From contig CM044958.1 of assembly GCA_024516035.1 (NCBI GenBank), forward strand, positions 44,054,303 through 44,118,302: a DNA stretch of 64,000 nucleotides, given 5' to 3'. The stretch's first letter is position 1. Each line of letters begins with the position of its first letter. Of this stretch, positions 1 to 9,056 are shown in pieces. Under the pieces are notes generated by a model, which did not search any database, was not told where the DNA came from, and saw only the letters and a program-made list of their open reading frames with translations. This DNA comes from Bactericera cockerelli (lineage: Eukaryota; Arthropoda; Insecta; Hemiptera; Triozidae). The position numbers and the translations under genes are program-made.

Positions 1-237
1 CGTCGCTTTCAACTGCCATGGTCATATCACGACGGGGGTTTTACCCTCCATTCGCAGGAAACTCACAAACCTGCTACTCACATTGACCTCACCCAGCCTG
101 AGTGGGGCCGGGAAAAGCCAGCGTCACGAGAATTAGAATTTGAATGGTCACCCATCCAAGTCTTAACCTCGCTGGATGTCGCTTAACTTCGGTGTTCTGA
201 AGGGAACCGGTGTATTTAACATGCCATCGACGCTGGC
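1..237 (-). repeat. 5S rRNA-derived SINE, nearly full length
   Basis: Read on the minus strand, the element starts near 237 with GCCAGCGTCGATGGC and runs through a stretch very like eukaryotic 5S rRNA: ACACCGGTTC, ACACCGAAGTTAAGC and GGATGGGTGACC (146-157). The last two correspond to the box A and box C regions of the internal 5S promoter for RNA polymerase III. After the 5S-like head comes a body containing GCTGGGTGAGGTCAATGTG and GCGAATGGAGGGTAA, also found at 1860-1960, 60150-60250 and 63300-63370. The 3' end lies outside the window. The added body and dispersed copies show this is a SINE, not a working 5S gene. Assignment to a 5S-headed (SINE3-like) class rests on visible similarity only. 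Confidence 0.8.
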
Positions 238-240
238 TGG

Positions 241-292
241 CTGCTGTTTAATGGCTACGAAATAAAATAAGATGAGGAAAGTCCAAAGTTGT
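241..292 (+). repeat. SINE-C 3' end fragment
   Basis: The segment has the phrase TGGCTACGAAATAAAATAAG, which matches the tail of the SINE-C copies at 34165-34200 and 31635-31680. No head is present. Confidence 0.35.
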
Positions 293-404
293 AAAATACC
301 TAACTCATCAAAAAAAAATAGGAGAAATATTGTGCAGGCCCATTCTCGCCCCCCCTAATAGGCTTAGTGAAGGTCGGTACGCGACTTCTGCTTGCTTCAC
401 CGCT

Positions 405-513
405 TTGGGGGCGGTAGGGGGGGGGGCAATAGCTGACGGGGACGGGGGGGGGGGCAATAGCTGACGGGGGGGGGGGGGGGGGGCAATAGGCTGACGGAGG
501 GGGGGGGGGGGTA
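405..513. repeat. Guanine-run repeat (G-quadruplex-prone)
   Basis: Four runs of 10 or more G are separated by near-identical spacers of the form CAATAGCTGACGG. The plus strand could form G-quadruplexes. Open frames on the minus strand here are proline-rich artefacts of the C runs. Confidence 0.8.
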
Positions 514-522
514 ATAAGTAGC

Positions 523-1713
523 TTTGCACTTCTTACAGTTGTTCCCGACATAACTTTTTTTTTTTTCTTTACTTTTTTCAATTCCAAAAAAGAAACTCTT
601 TAACGAGGTAAGAGCTCATTTGGTCGCCGCCCTCACAAGTCACAACACGAGGGATGACTTTGATGGATTTAATTCATTAGAGTCGGAGTGCTGAAATTTT
701 CATACATTTTTGTTGAGTTCAGAAAATGTTCGGAACTATATTATTATTATTATTATTTTTTTTTTTTTTCAATTGATGTAAATTTTTTTGGGGCAAAAAT
801 AAGATTTTTATTACAGAACATTTCTTACATACATTTTTTTTTTTTTTCAAATATAGATCATAATATGATAGCTCCATCTTCTGTTGTGTTAAATTTTTTT
901 TCTTGTTCCTCTTAGTTTTGTTCCAACAGCTCTAATTATTGAGCATTGGGTTTGTGTTAAAACCCAATTTTTCTCTCTCGAAAATGATTTTTGTGATTTT
1001 ACACTAAGTAAATATGCGATTCTTGACAGTACCTTTTTTAAATTCTCTGTGCATAACACCATCAGTAGTGCGAACCATTATAATACACTCACCGGCATAA
1101 TTGACCGGACACTCCGTGGGGGTTATATCTCATTCGATTCTAAAGAGTTAATCGTTGCGAAGTGTTTCCGCAACGTAACAAGACAAAATGTTGCACTCAG
1201 TCGTATCCAGGTCTTCAAGAAGTATTTATTCCCTTTGCATGGAAAACCTCAAAAATATTATGTTTCACAAGAAACGGACTGGGGTTCTTTAGTAATGGTC
1301 ATGTGTACCCACTAAGTACCCAATGAATGGAACGTATTAATTAGCATATTTTAAAATGAAATATGAAGTAAAAACATCAGTTTTCCGAGAACCCAGTAGC
1401 CAAATTAAGGGAATAATGAATGAATTATAATCATCTCGTCTCTCACATTGTAGAAAATCAAAAGTCAAAATTTTATTAGCAAATAGCAAGCGTATTCACT
1501 ATTCATGGTATGAATAATGTGGGAAATTGTTTTATGTATGTGTAGGTACATACTTATAAAACATAAAATCCGAAATTATATACAGGGTGAACATAAAGTC
1601 TGTCCCCACCCCTTGTATCTCGAAAACCACTGAAGATAATAGGAGGACTGTAGACGCTGTAGTTCTAATCAGGCAGTTTAAGAGCTAAGAGGAAAAAGAA
1701 AACAAAATTCAAC
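523..1713. other. AT-rich DNA without a recognised gene
   Basis: The stretch holds many T runs and one unsupported 88-codon frame at 1049-1315 (+) with no recognisable domain. At 1585-1650 the phrase ACAGGGTGAACATAAAGTC resembles ends of some insect transposons, but no partner end was found. Confidence 0.5.
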
Positions 1714-2116
1714 ATATAACAGAAGATGGAGCCAGCCTCCGTGGCGTAATGGTTGTGACTACTGCCCGTAGTTCGATTCCGAGATCCCGAGTTCGATCCC
1801 CGGTTGGAGCAGACTTTTCGAAGAATTTTTTCCCTCCAAACACGTTACCTTCAAACACGAGAGGCTGGCATTTCCGGCCCTACCCAGGCTGGGTGAGGTT
1901 AATGTGGGTAGCTGGTACGATTCCCAGCGAATGGAGGGTAACACCCCCGTACAGATCAGGACGTTAAAACCAAATAGAATCGTTGGTGTTAGGAAGGGCA
2001 TCCAGCCATTAAAAAAGTTGCTCCACCCTACAAACCTCAACCATGAGGTTGAACAACATAAGCTAATATGGAATAAAGGCAAGGGAGATTTATATTTATA
2101 TAACAGAAGATGGAGC
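1714..2116 (+). repeat. tRNA-headed SINE with 18-19 bp target-site duplication
   Basis: The element (about 1733-2097) is bracketed by identical 19-base copies beginning ATATAACAGAAGATGG at 1714-1732 and 2098-2116. The head has an A box-like GTGGCGTAATGG near 1740 and a B box-like GAGTTCGATCCCC near 1790. The body at 1860-1960 (CTGGGTGAGGTTAATGTGG, GCGAATGGAGGGTAACACCC) is the body also carried by the 5S-headed SINEs. After it comes a third module, GTTAGGAAGGGCATCCAGCC, also found on the minus strand at 54176-54316. The long exact duplication shows retroposition by target-primed reverse transcription. Confidence 0.85.
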
Positions 2117-2261
2117 TATTATATGATCTATATTTGAAAAAAAAAGTAAAAAACACACACACATCTCATAGTATAAATAAATAAATATGAGATGCAGTAT
2201 GAGAGCCGAATTGTTAAACAGGATTAAATTAATCTGTAGACACTATCCCGACATTATGTCT

Positions 2262-2480
2262 GTCCCGGTAGCTCAGCGGTAAAGGCGGCATTGTGTGAAT
2301 TATTTGTTATTACTTATTAGGTTCAAATTAGAAATCCAAATTGTTAGGTATATGTATGTAATATTATATAAAACTAGGATTCTTTTAATTATATAAAACT
2401 TAGGCGAAACTTAAGGCGGCATTGTGTGAATCCAGAGATTCCAGAATCCAGCAGGGACAAGTTATTCTCCCATTTGGGAA
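2262..2480 (+). repeat. SINE-A copy split by an insertion
   Basis: The head TGTCCCGGTAGCTCAGCGG begins at 2261 and carries the A box. The copy is interrupted at 2300 and resumes at 2413 with AATCCAGAGATTCCAGAAT and ACAAGTTATTCTCCCATTTG, as in the copies at 8847 and 9683. The B box region is largely lost, so this copy is unlikely to be transcribed from its own promoter. Confidence 0.75.
2301..2412. mobile_element. 112 bp insertion with 19 bp target duplication
   Basis: The SINE-A sequence AAGGCGGCATTGTGTGAAT occurs at 2282-2300 and again at 2413-2431, directly flanking 112 bp of AT-rich DNA. Uninterrupted SINE-A copies have only one occurrence. This is the signature of an insertion that duplicated 19 bp. 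The insert has no recognisable coding sequence or terminal inverted repeat, so its class is unknown; the long duplication favours a retroposon. Confidence 0.7.
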
Positions 2481-2944
2481 CATCTGTTTCAATAAATAAA
2501 AAACAATCGTATGTGCATTATATTATGAAGTAGTTGCTTCTTTCCAATAATTTTATTATATTTTCAATTAAAATACACGGCTTTCATTTCATATTTAATA
2601 CGAGTTCTTTCAGTCCAATGTGCTTTCCAGTGTGTACGAGTACAATGTGTTAGATTGCAGCAAATGGTTCTATCTCATAGTTTTTGCTCTGTCTTATTTT
2701 TATTATATAAAAAATATAATTAATATTCGTATTAAAGCTGTGTTCACACTGTACAAGTTTACGTTATTAAAACTATGAACTTATTGAAACTATGCACCGA
2801 ATCGGTCATAATTTAGTTCGATCGGCCAAGATTGCAAATCCTTAATCCCATTGTGCAGCTAATAAAATACACGGCCAATACGAGTGTGTTTGCTATTGTA
2901 ATAAAGTCCTACAGTTTATTTCATTTTCGCTCTAATAAAGGACT
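2481..2944. other. AT-rich DNA without a recognised gene
   Basis: No motif, repeat or plausible coding frame stood out. Confidence 0.5.
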
Positions 2945-3240
2945 TTATAAGTACGTTGGGAGAGAGAGGGAGAGAATTGGATTGAGGGGAAGGGGGAGAT
3001 GGAGAGAAGTAGAGGAAGAGACGCAAAAAATGCAAGAGAGAGAGAAAGCGAGAGAGAGAGAGAGAAAAGAGGGAGAGAGAAAGAGACGAGAAATTTGCAA
3101 GAGAGAGAGAAAGAGAGGGAGAGAAAAGAGAGAGAGAAAGAGAGGGAGATAGAAAGAGAGAACGAGAAAGAGAGAGAGAGAGAGAGAAAGAGAGAAAGAG
3201 AGAAAGAGAGAGAGAAAGGAAGAGGGAGGGAAGAGAAAAT
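2945..3240. repeat. (GA)n purine-rich microsatellite
   Basis: Nearly all bases are G or A on the plus strand, with GAGAGAGAAAGAGA runs interrupted by GGG and AAAA. Frames on both strands through it are low-complexity artefacts. Confidence 0.9.
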
Positions 3241-3430
3241 ATGGATAAAACATTTGCTAGCGAATGCCATAGTCATCTGTTACAAAATGCAGGCTAATAA
3301 TATTCGCAAAAGGGTAGGAATTTAAGTAAATAATTAAATTATAATAGAAAATAGAATCCGGATATTTCTATTTTTAAATTACGGGGCGTTCTACTTATCG
3401 ATTAGATTTTATTCGTACCATATTACAAAA

Positions 3431-3500
3431 TATTTCATGTGCCATATTTTCAAAATATTTCATGTGCCATATTTTCAAAATATTTTTCATGTGCCATTTT
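3431..3500. repeat. Three tandem copies of a unit of about 27 bp
   Basis: TTTCATGTGCCATATTTTC recurs three times with small length changes. Confidence 0.75.
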
Positions 3501-3582
3501 TTTATTAATGTCCTGCTTACCCACATGGTCTGTCAGGTCATGCGACGATGCCTGTCTTCTAGTAGTGATTGAAAGATTTTTT

Positions 3583-3995
3583 TTATTTTTTATTTATTTA
3601 CACTTTATTAATTGGACATAATATATACAACACAGATAATTACAAATTAATATAGAATACAAGCGGGCTGTCGCCCGCTTTGCGGGCCGAGGTATGGCCG
3701 TGAAAGCAAAAAATCCTTTTTCTCCAATGGCAGGTGTTGTAGTGGGAAAAATCCCGTCTTATTGCACATCTAGACTATAAGACAAAGCTACCTACCAAAT
3801 TTCAGCTTCCTAGGACTTACAGTTTGGGCTGTAGAGCGATGATCAGTCAGTGGTCAGTGACTGACATTTATATATTAAGATAGGAGAAGAAAAAAATAAA
3901 GATAAAATAAATAAATAAATATATACATAATATAATTATGTCCTAACTAAAGGGCGGGTTTATTGCCTTTGGCAATCTCTTCCACCCAAGATGTG
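3583..3995 (-). repeat. Hairpin-bearing retroposon tail (module F), interrupted
   Basis: On the minus strand it reads AAGAGATTGCCAAAGGCAAT, TTTAGTTAGGACAT, an AT-rich stretch, then AATAAAGTGTAAATAAATAA. The same order is seen at 26826-27005, 43985-44147 and 49390-49520 (minus), and in variant form at 19752-19885, 28033-28195 and 54618-54800 (plus). The palindrome ATTGCCTTTGGCAAT at 3962-3976 is the family's hairpin. The copy is split by the Helitron-like element at 3660-3880. Confidence 0.65.
3660..3880 (-). mobile_element. Non-autonomous Helitron-like element, 221 bp
   Basis: On the minus strand it starts TCTTAATATATAAATGTCA and ends with a GC-rich stem-loop (GCGGGC-GACA-GCCCGC) followed by CTTG. 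It lies exactly between an A (3659) and a T (3881), with no target duplication, inside a module F repeat whose uninterrupted version is seen near 26905. Insertion between A and T, a 5' TC and a 3' hairpin are Helitron hallmarks; the usual 3' end is CTRR, so CTTG is a variant. A shorter relative with the same two ends is at 52805-52909. No Rep/helicase gene is present. Confidence 0.65.
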
Positions 3996-4121
3996 TTAAT
4001 TAAGTTATTATTTTTCAGGAATGGTGGTAAAATCTGTACACAAACACTAGATTTTACCCTAGTGAACAGTTTGAGTACTGAGATGCGGACAACAGTGCAT
4101 CATCCTCACTAAAAAATTCCT

Positions 4122-4200
4122 GCCCCGCTGGGAATCGAACCCAGGTCACCATGCGTACAATGCCTAGCGCGCTAACTCACTCTGCCACGGTGACTACTGG
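4122..4200 (-). repeat. tRNA-like SINE head
   Basis: Read on the minus strand: CACCGTGGCAGAGTGAGTTAGCGCGCTAGGC, then GGGTTCGATTCCCAGCGGG, giving A and B box-like motifs. The head matches the SINE-B copy at 6197. It may be joined to the module F tail at 3583-3995 as one composite element on the same strand. Confidence 0.6.
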
Positions 4201-4376
4201 TATGATCACGCAGTTGAAAGCGATGTTAAATTTTTGTTTAAAAGAACGCTTGCATACGAGTCTGCAACCATGTCGACATTTTCATCTTTACTATTCAAGG
4301 TCCAAAACCCAACTGACCAAATTTCGTATTGTGCGCATGACACACACTTTCCCTCTTCTCTTAGGGTTGCAATATC

Positions 4377-4450
4377 GAAACGAAAATATCGATATTACGT
4401 ATATCGATAATATCGAAACCATAATATCGATATCCGATATTAGAAGACTT
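4377..4450. promoter_or_regulatory. Cluster of three TATCGATA palindromes
   Basis: The 8-base palindrome TATCGATA occurs at 4387-4394, 4402-4409 and 4425-4432. It is the core of the DRE site bound by DREF in insects. The sites sit in a TATCGA-rich simple repeat with no gene beside them, so repeat expansion is at least as likely as regulation. Confidence 0.3.
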
Positions 4451-4454
4451 CTCT

Positions 4455-4545
4455 CCCTTTACAATTCGATATTTCGTTACATAATATCGTTACATAATAT
4501 CGTTACACAATATCGTTACATAAGTTCGTTACATAATTTTGGTTA
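4455..4545. repeat. Short tandem repeat, CGTTACATAATAT
   Basis: About five units of 13 bases with minor changes. Confidence 0.75.
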
Positions 4546-4635
4546 TGTGCCAGAGCAAAGACATGAAAATGTCAAAAAACTAAAAGGCACCACTCGTTTT
4601 TATGTTGCGTTATCTACATACCTATCTCTCAAGTA

Positions 4636-4880
4636 GATATCTGTGGTCGAGAGGAGTAGCGCACTAGGCTCATGCGCACAGCGCACACCGGGTTCGATCC
4701 CCAGCAGGGAAGAAACTTTTCCCATCTCTACTTAGACTTTTGGGGTCCACTCATACCTCGTGAGGAAAATTGAATGTCTATTTGTTTGGATTTCGATCAG
4801 TGGCGGCATTACGCGAAGAAATCATACTTTGATTACAAAAATGATAAATGATTACAAATAATGTAATTTGGATTTTTCTA
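4636..4880 (+). repeat. SINE-B, tRNA-headed
   Basis: Head GTGGTCGAGAGGAGTAGCGCACTAGG with B box GGGTTCGATCCCC near 4690. The body has GGGGTCCACTCATACCTCGTG and CAGTGGCGGCATTACG, shared with the copies at 6197-6412 and 33653-33901. Confidence 0.75.
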
Positions 4881-5034
4881 ATGCTGAGCTACCTTTTAAA
4901 GTTTTGAAAAAATAACACAAAGAAACCACATACCAAAAAGAGGTAGATAAGGCTAACATTCTGCGTATTGTCCACATTTACAAAGTGATCTTGACAAAAT
5001 AAAAAAGTATATTCGTCTTTTGTGTCAAGTCAAG

Positions 5035-5750
5035 GAGTTCCCCCCCCCCTCCTCTCCCCCTCTCCTATGTCCCAGATACCAAGTATCACTTCCCTGTATT
5101 TGTTCAAGCAAACAATACAATTTAGAATTTAAGGAAAATCTTGCGAGAAAAAGAAAGAATGTTCACTTGCGTCTTCTTCCTCTCTTTTTCTTTTCCTCTG
5201 TTCTTCCTTCTCCTCTACCTTCTCTCTCTCTCTCTCTCTCTCTCTTCTTCCTCTCTTCGTACCTTATCTCTCTCTTCTCTCTCACAATCCTTCTCATAAT
5301 TTCTCCCCTTCCCTCTTTTTCTCTTTAATATTCTCTTCCCTCTATTACTCCTCCTCTCATTAAAATATTCTTCCTCCTTCTCATAAATTCATCCTTCTCC
5401 TATTCTTTTCCATTTCTCTTTAAAAGTCTTCTCCAACCTTCACAAAATATTCTTTTCCTCCTCCCTCCTCTTTAACATCTTTCATCTTCTCCTTCTTATC
5501 TTCTCATATTTTCTTCCCTCCCTCTTCATCACCCTCCATTTTCTCTTCCCTTTCTTCTCCTCTTCCACCTTCATATTCCACCCCTTCTTTTCTCTGGAAC
5601 ATCCTCCCTCTCCTCCACCACCTCAGATATCTTCATCCTTCTTCTTCTTCCCCTCCTCTTCTTCCTCCACCTCCAGTTTCCATCCCTTCTCTTCTCCTGG
5701 ACATTCTCTCCTTCTCCTCCACATCCTCGGCCATCTTCACATCCGTCTCC
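5035..5750. repeat. Long polypyrimidine tract
   Basis: Mostly C and T on the plus strand with CTCTCT cores and many TTCTCC/TCTTCC units. It is not a single regular array. Frames here are low-complexity. Confidence 0.8.
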
Positions 5751-5901
5751 ACACACTTGTTGTGTTCTCTCTGCAGTCCAGTTAACTCCCTGGATGTGTG
5801 TGAAGTGAGCTTCGTTTTCAACTGATTGAGCATTGGGTAAGAAACCGTTCACATGTGACAAGATGCTGAGAGACAGCTTGCAGATAGCTTGCCATAGGAG
5901 A

Positions 5902-6121
5902 CCGTCCCTGTGATTCCAGTTAGCTGACAGGGTTGTCCCTGTGATTCCAGTTATAGCTGACAGGGTTGTCCCTGTGATTCCAGTTAGCTGACAGGGTTGT
6001 CCCTGTGATTCCAGTTAGCTGACAGGGTTGTCCCTGTGATTCCAGTTAGCTGACAGGGTTGTCCCTGTGATTCCAGTTAGCTGACAGGGTTGTCCCTGTG
6101 ATTCCAGTTAGCTGACAGGGT
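5902..6121. repeat. 31 bp minisatellite, about 7 copies
   Basis: The unit contains GTCCCTGTGATTCCAGTTAG followed by CTGACAGGGTT. One unit has a small insertion. CCCTGT and ACAGGG within neighbouring units can pair. Confidence 0.95.
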
Positions 6122-6196
6122 CACAACAGGAACACATGTGTGCTGCGGACAACTGCGTTTGAAGCAAGTAATGTCAATATAAAAAAAAAGATGTAG

Positions 6197-6412
6197 GCAC
6201 CGTTGCCGAGGAAGTTAGCGCGCTAGGCATTACACACACGGTGACACTTTTTTCTGCTCTTTTATTGAGTGTTCGGGGTCCTCACATACCTCGTGAGGAA
6301 AAATGTGTAGCTGCTTTAATGTGAGCAGTGACCAGTGGCGGAATTATAGGCAAAAATAAGATATTGGGATATTTAAAGATATGGAAAAGTCCTATAATAC
6401 TGCGCTAGTCAC
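6197..6412 (+). repeat. SINE-B copy lacking the B box
   Basis: The head CACCGTTGCCGAGGAAGTTAGCGCGCTAGGC is followed by the family body (GGGGTCCTCACATACCTCGTG, CCAGTGGCGGAATTATAGGC), but the segment that should carry the GGTTCGA box B is missing. The copy is probably not transcribable by polymerase III from its own promoter. Confidence 0.7.
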
Positions 6413-7059
6413 CAAAAATACTAGTATCTGAGTTTGGTTGTCATGGCGCCTCCACTAATGTCATGATCCTACAACACGGAGACTTCTTCCATAGATTACT
6501 TATGTTATGATTAAACACAAAATTTCAAAATAATTTTTAAAGAAAGCTATGCAAACTGTAGGTATTCGAGCATTGAGTGTTTACCAAGTTGACAAGTACT
6601 ACTTTTTTAATGTATTACTTCTACCTAATATTACTAATATTATGTACAACTATTTCATAAAATCCATACAAAATATAATAACCAATGCTGACTGGTAAAA
6701 TGAAAACAGAGACAGAATTACAGAAATCAAGATGCAAAAAGCGATTTATTGAACTTGGCTTTTTCATCACTTTCTCTCCCTCTCTCTCTCTCTCTCTCCC
6801 TCCCACTCTCCTTCCACCTCCTTTATTTCCTACAATCTTTTTTTTTTCTCGCTCGTTTCATTTCCTTCATTCCCCCCCCCCCCTCCCCCTCTCTCTCCTC
6901 CTCCAACCGTTTTTCTTTCTATTTGTTTTGAATACTTTTCAATATGATGGGGAGATAAGGAAATAATTTTTATGACGAGAAAATGAAGAACTAGAAATGA
7001 AGATAAGAGACGGAAGATACACTGACGAGATAGAAGGAGAGTGAAATGGAATTATTAGT
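6413..7059. other. Unrecognised DNA with a CT-rich block
   Basis: AT-rich to about 6765, then polypyrimidine at 6766-6910. No gene recognised. Confidence 0.5.
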
Positions 7060-7450
7060 TTCTTTTCTTCGTAAACGTGCCTGGGTATAGTCTGTGTAAG
7101 AAGTCTAGAGACAGTTCTTTTCTTCGTAAACGTACATGGGTATAGTCTGTGTTAGAAGTCTGGAGACAGTTCTTTTCTGCGTAAACGTGCCTGGGTATAG
7201 TCTGTCTAAGAAGTCTAGAGACAGTTCTTTTCTTCGTAAACGTGCCTGGGTATAGTCTGTGTTAGAAGTCTGGAGACAGTTCTTTTCTGCGTAAACGTGC
7301 CTGGGTATAGTCTGTCTAAGAAGTCTGGAGACAGTTCTATTCTTCGTAAACGTGCCTGAAAATAGTCTGTGTGAGAAGTCTGGAGACACTTCTTTTCTTC
7401 GTAAACTTGTCTGGGTATAGTCTGTGTAAGAAGTCTGGTGACATTTCTTA
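7060..7450. repeat. 55 bp minisatellite, about 7 copies
   Basis: Units share TTCTTCGTAAACGTGCCTGG and GAAGTCTGGAGACAG. Two alternating variants (TCTTCG/TCTGCG) suggest spread as blocks of two units. The 123-codon minus frame through it is an artefact: the unit is not a multiple of 3 and happens to lack stops in all phases. Confidence 0.95.
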
Positions 7451-8846
7451 ATCAGCACTCTCCTTTTACTGACCACCCCAATAATGCCCTAGAAAAAACT
7501 TCAATAAGGCCTACCCAAAAGTTTACCGCACTGAACAAACCCTTATCTTTCTTATCTCTGTAAGAGATAAGTTTTCTCAGAGGAGCTTGCCTGGTAATCT
7601 CAGACATACTTTAATCGGGAAACCCAGAGGTTTAAAAAATATTATCTATATTTCTCTCTTTCACTCCTCTCTCTCTCTCTCACTCTCTTTCTCCATACCT
7701 ACTTCTCTCTCTCCCACTCCTCTGTCCGTCTCTCTCTCTCTCCCACTCCTCGGTCTCTGTCAGTTTTAATAAACTAACCCACGGTTTTATCGGACAAGGC
7801 TTTTGAAATCCCAAGTTACTTTACAAGGCCGGTCTCTGTGTTAGCTAGAAATTGATAACATGGTCCTGGTAAATTCGGAATTTGTACGAGAATTTGAAGG
7901 TCCCTTTCACTACTTCCATGGAAATCAGAATCCCATCTAGGGTAATTTTGGAGCAAGGATTTTAATGAGGGCCAAATTATGAATCAGGATTACATTTAAA
8001 ATAAGCCACACCCTCCCACGTTGTTTCAACGAATTACAGCGCATTATAGACGAATTCAAGGAAAAAAATTACCTTAAATTCAATACAGTTTCCACGGAGT
8101 GCGCTGTGAATTCAACCAATCACAGCAAACAATAACCCGACCCGAAAGACATAGAACAGTTAATCTTAACTTGAATTCGGCTCTAAAAGGCTCTTCAATC
8201 CGACCCTGAGACTAAATTACGGCAAGGGTCAAGAGTATCGAAATCTTAAACTATCATCCACCGGTAAAAGTTTGTTAAAGAACGGCCAAACTTTTTCTCT
8301 TTGTCTTCTTCCTTTCTCTTACAAGAGATGAAAATATTTCTTAATGAAATTTCTTCGAAAAATTCAGAGTTATTATTAATCCTGGCAATTTTTCTCCCTC
8401 TTTCCTCCCCCTTCTCCCTCCTCCATTTTCCCTCCCTCCTCCCTTTTCCATCCCTCCTCCCTTCTCTCTGCCTCCTCCCTTCTCTCTCTCTCCTCCCTCC
8501 TCCCTTCTCTCTCTCTCCTCCCTTCTCTCTCTCCTCCCTCCTCCCTTCTCTCTCCCTCTCCCTCCTGAGTGGGAAATGTTGAGAGTGATCTGTTATGTTT
8601 GGACTGTCTTGATATGTTGAGGGAAGTGGTATTCAGGAATGAGCTCAGAAAAGATGAAAAATGAAGAAGTAATGTAATTAAGGTGGAATTCCGGAGTTAG
8701 ATTTGATGTTTGTTTGATGATTAATTCTCTTATAACTTGGGGATTCCAAATTAACAGATTCTTTTATTTGAACGAGAAGTGTGGAAGATGCTGTCAGTCA
8801 CGTGCTATTCAGGGCTCGCTCGTTCAAAATATTGTTGCAGGTCCCG
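7451..8846. other. Non-coding DNA with CT tracts and an old repeat
   Basis: CT-rich blocks lie at 7635-7760 and 8385-8570. Between them 8015-8150 contains two related phrases, CAACGAATTACAGCGCATTATAG and CAACCAATCACAGCAAACAAT. The second recurs at 27970-28005 and 31108-31130, so it belongs to a dispersed repeat. Confidence 0.55.
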
Positions 8847-9056
8847 TGTCCCGGTAGCTCAGTGGTTAGGGCGGCACTCTGTGAATCAAGGGGTTCCAGA
8901 GGTCGCGGGTTCGAAACCCAGACGGGACATGACAAGTTATTCTCCCATTTGGGATTTTTATCACGTATAATAATACGTCTTGGGCCTACTGCTGGAATAA
9001 TGGGACTTTGATAGTCCTAATCGGGCAGTATAAATAAGGCGATATTATTATTATTC
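8847..9056 (+). repeat. SINE-A, full-length tRNA-derived copy
   Basis: The head spans about 8847-8930, with A box TAGCTCAGTGG (8855-8865), B box GGGTTCGAAACCC (8905-8917) and complementary ends GTCCCG/CGGGAC, as in a tRNA acceptor stem. The body has TTATTCTCCCATTTGGGAT. The tail reads AATAATGGGACTT, CAGTATAAATAAGGCGAT, then (ATT)n. This tail resembles the 3' end of the LINE at 15717-16897. Confidence 0.9.

Noticed and set aside
147..237. Possible functional 5S rRNA gene
   Set aside because: It is diverged, runs into a SINE body without a T-run terminator, and other copies carry the same body.
1049..1315. 88-codon frame as a small gene
   Set aside because: No domain, no splice sites or codon pattern that stands out; frames this long are expected by chance in 64 kb.
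5902..6121. CRISPR-like array
   Set aside because: The 31 bp units are contiguous with no variable spacers, and the DNA is eukaryotic.
7105..7476. 123-codon minus-strand frame
   Set aside because: It is entirely within the 55 bp minisatellite, where all phases happen to lack stops.
8847..8930. Possible tRNA gene with acceptor stem and both internal boxes
   Set aside because: The same head is followed by the same SINE body and tail in at least four places, and the cloverleaf middle does not fold cleanly.
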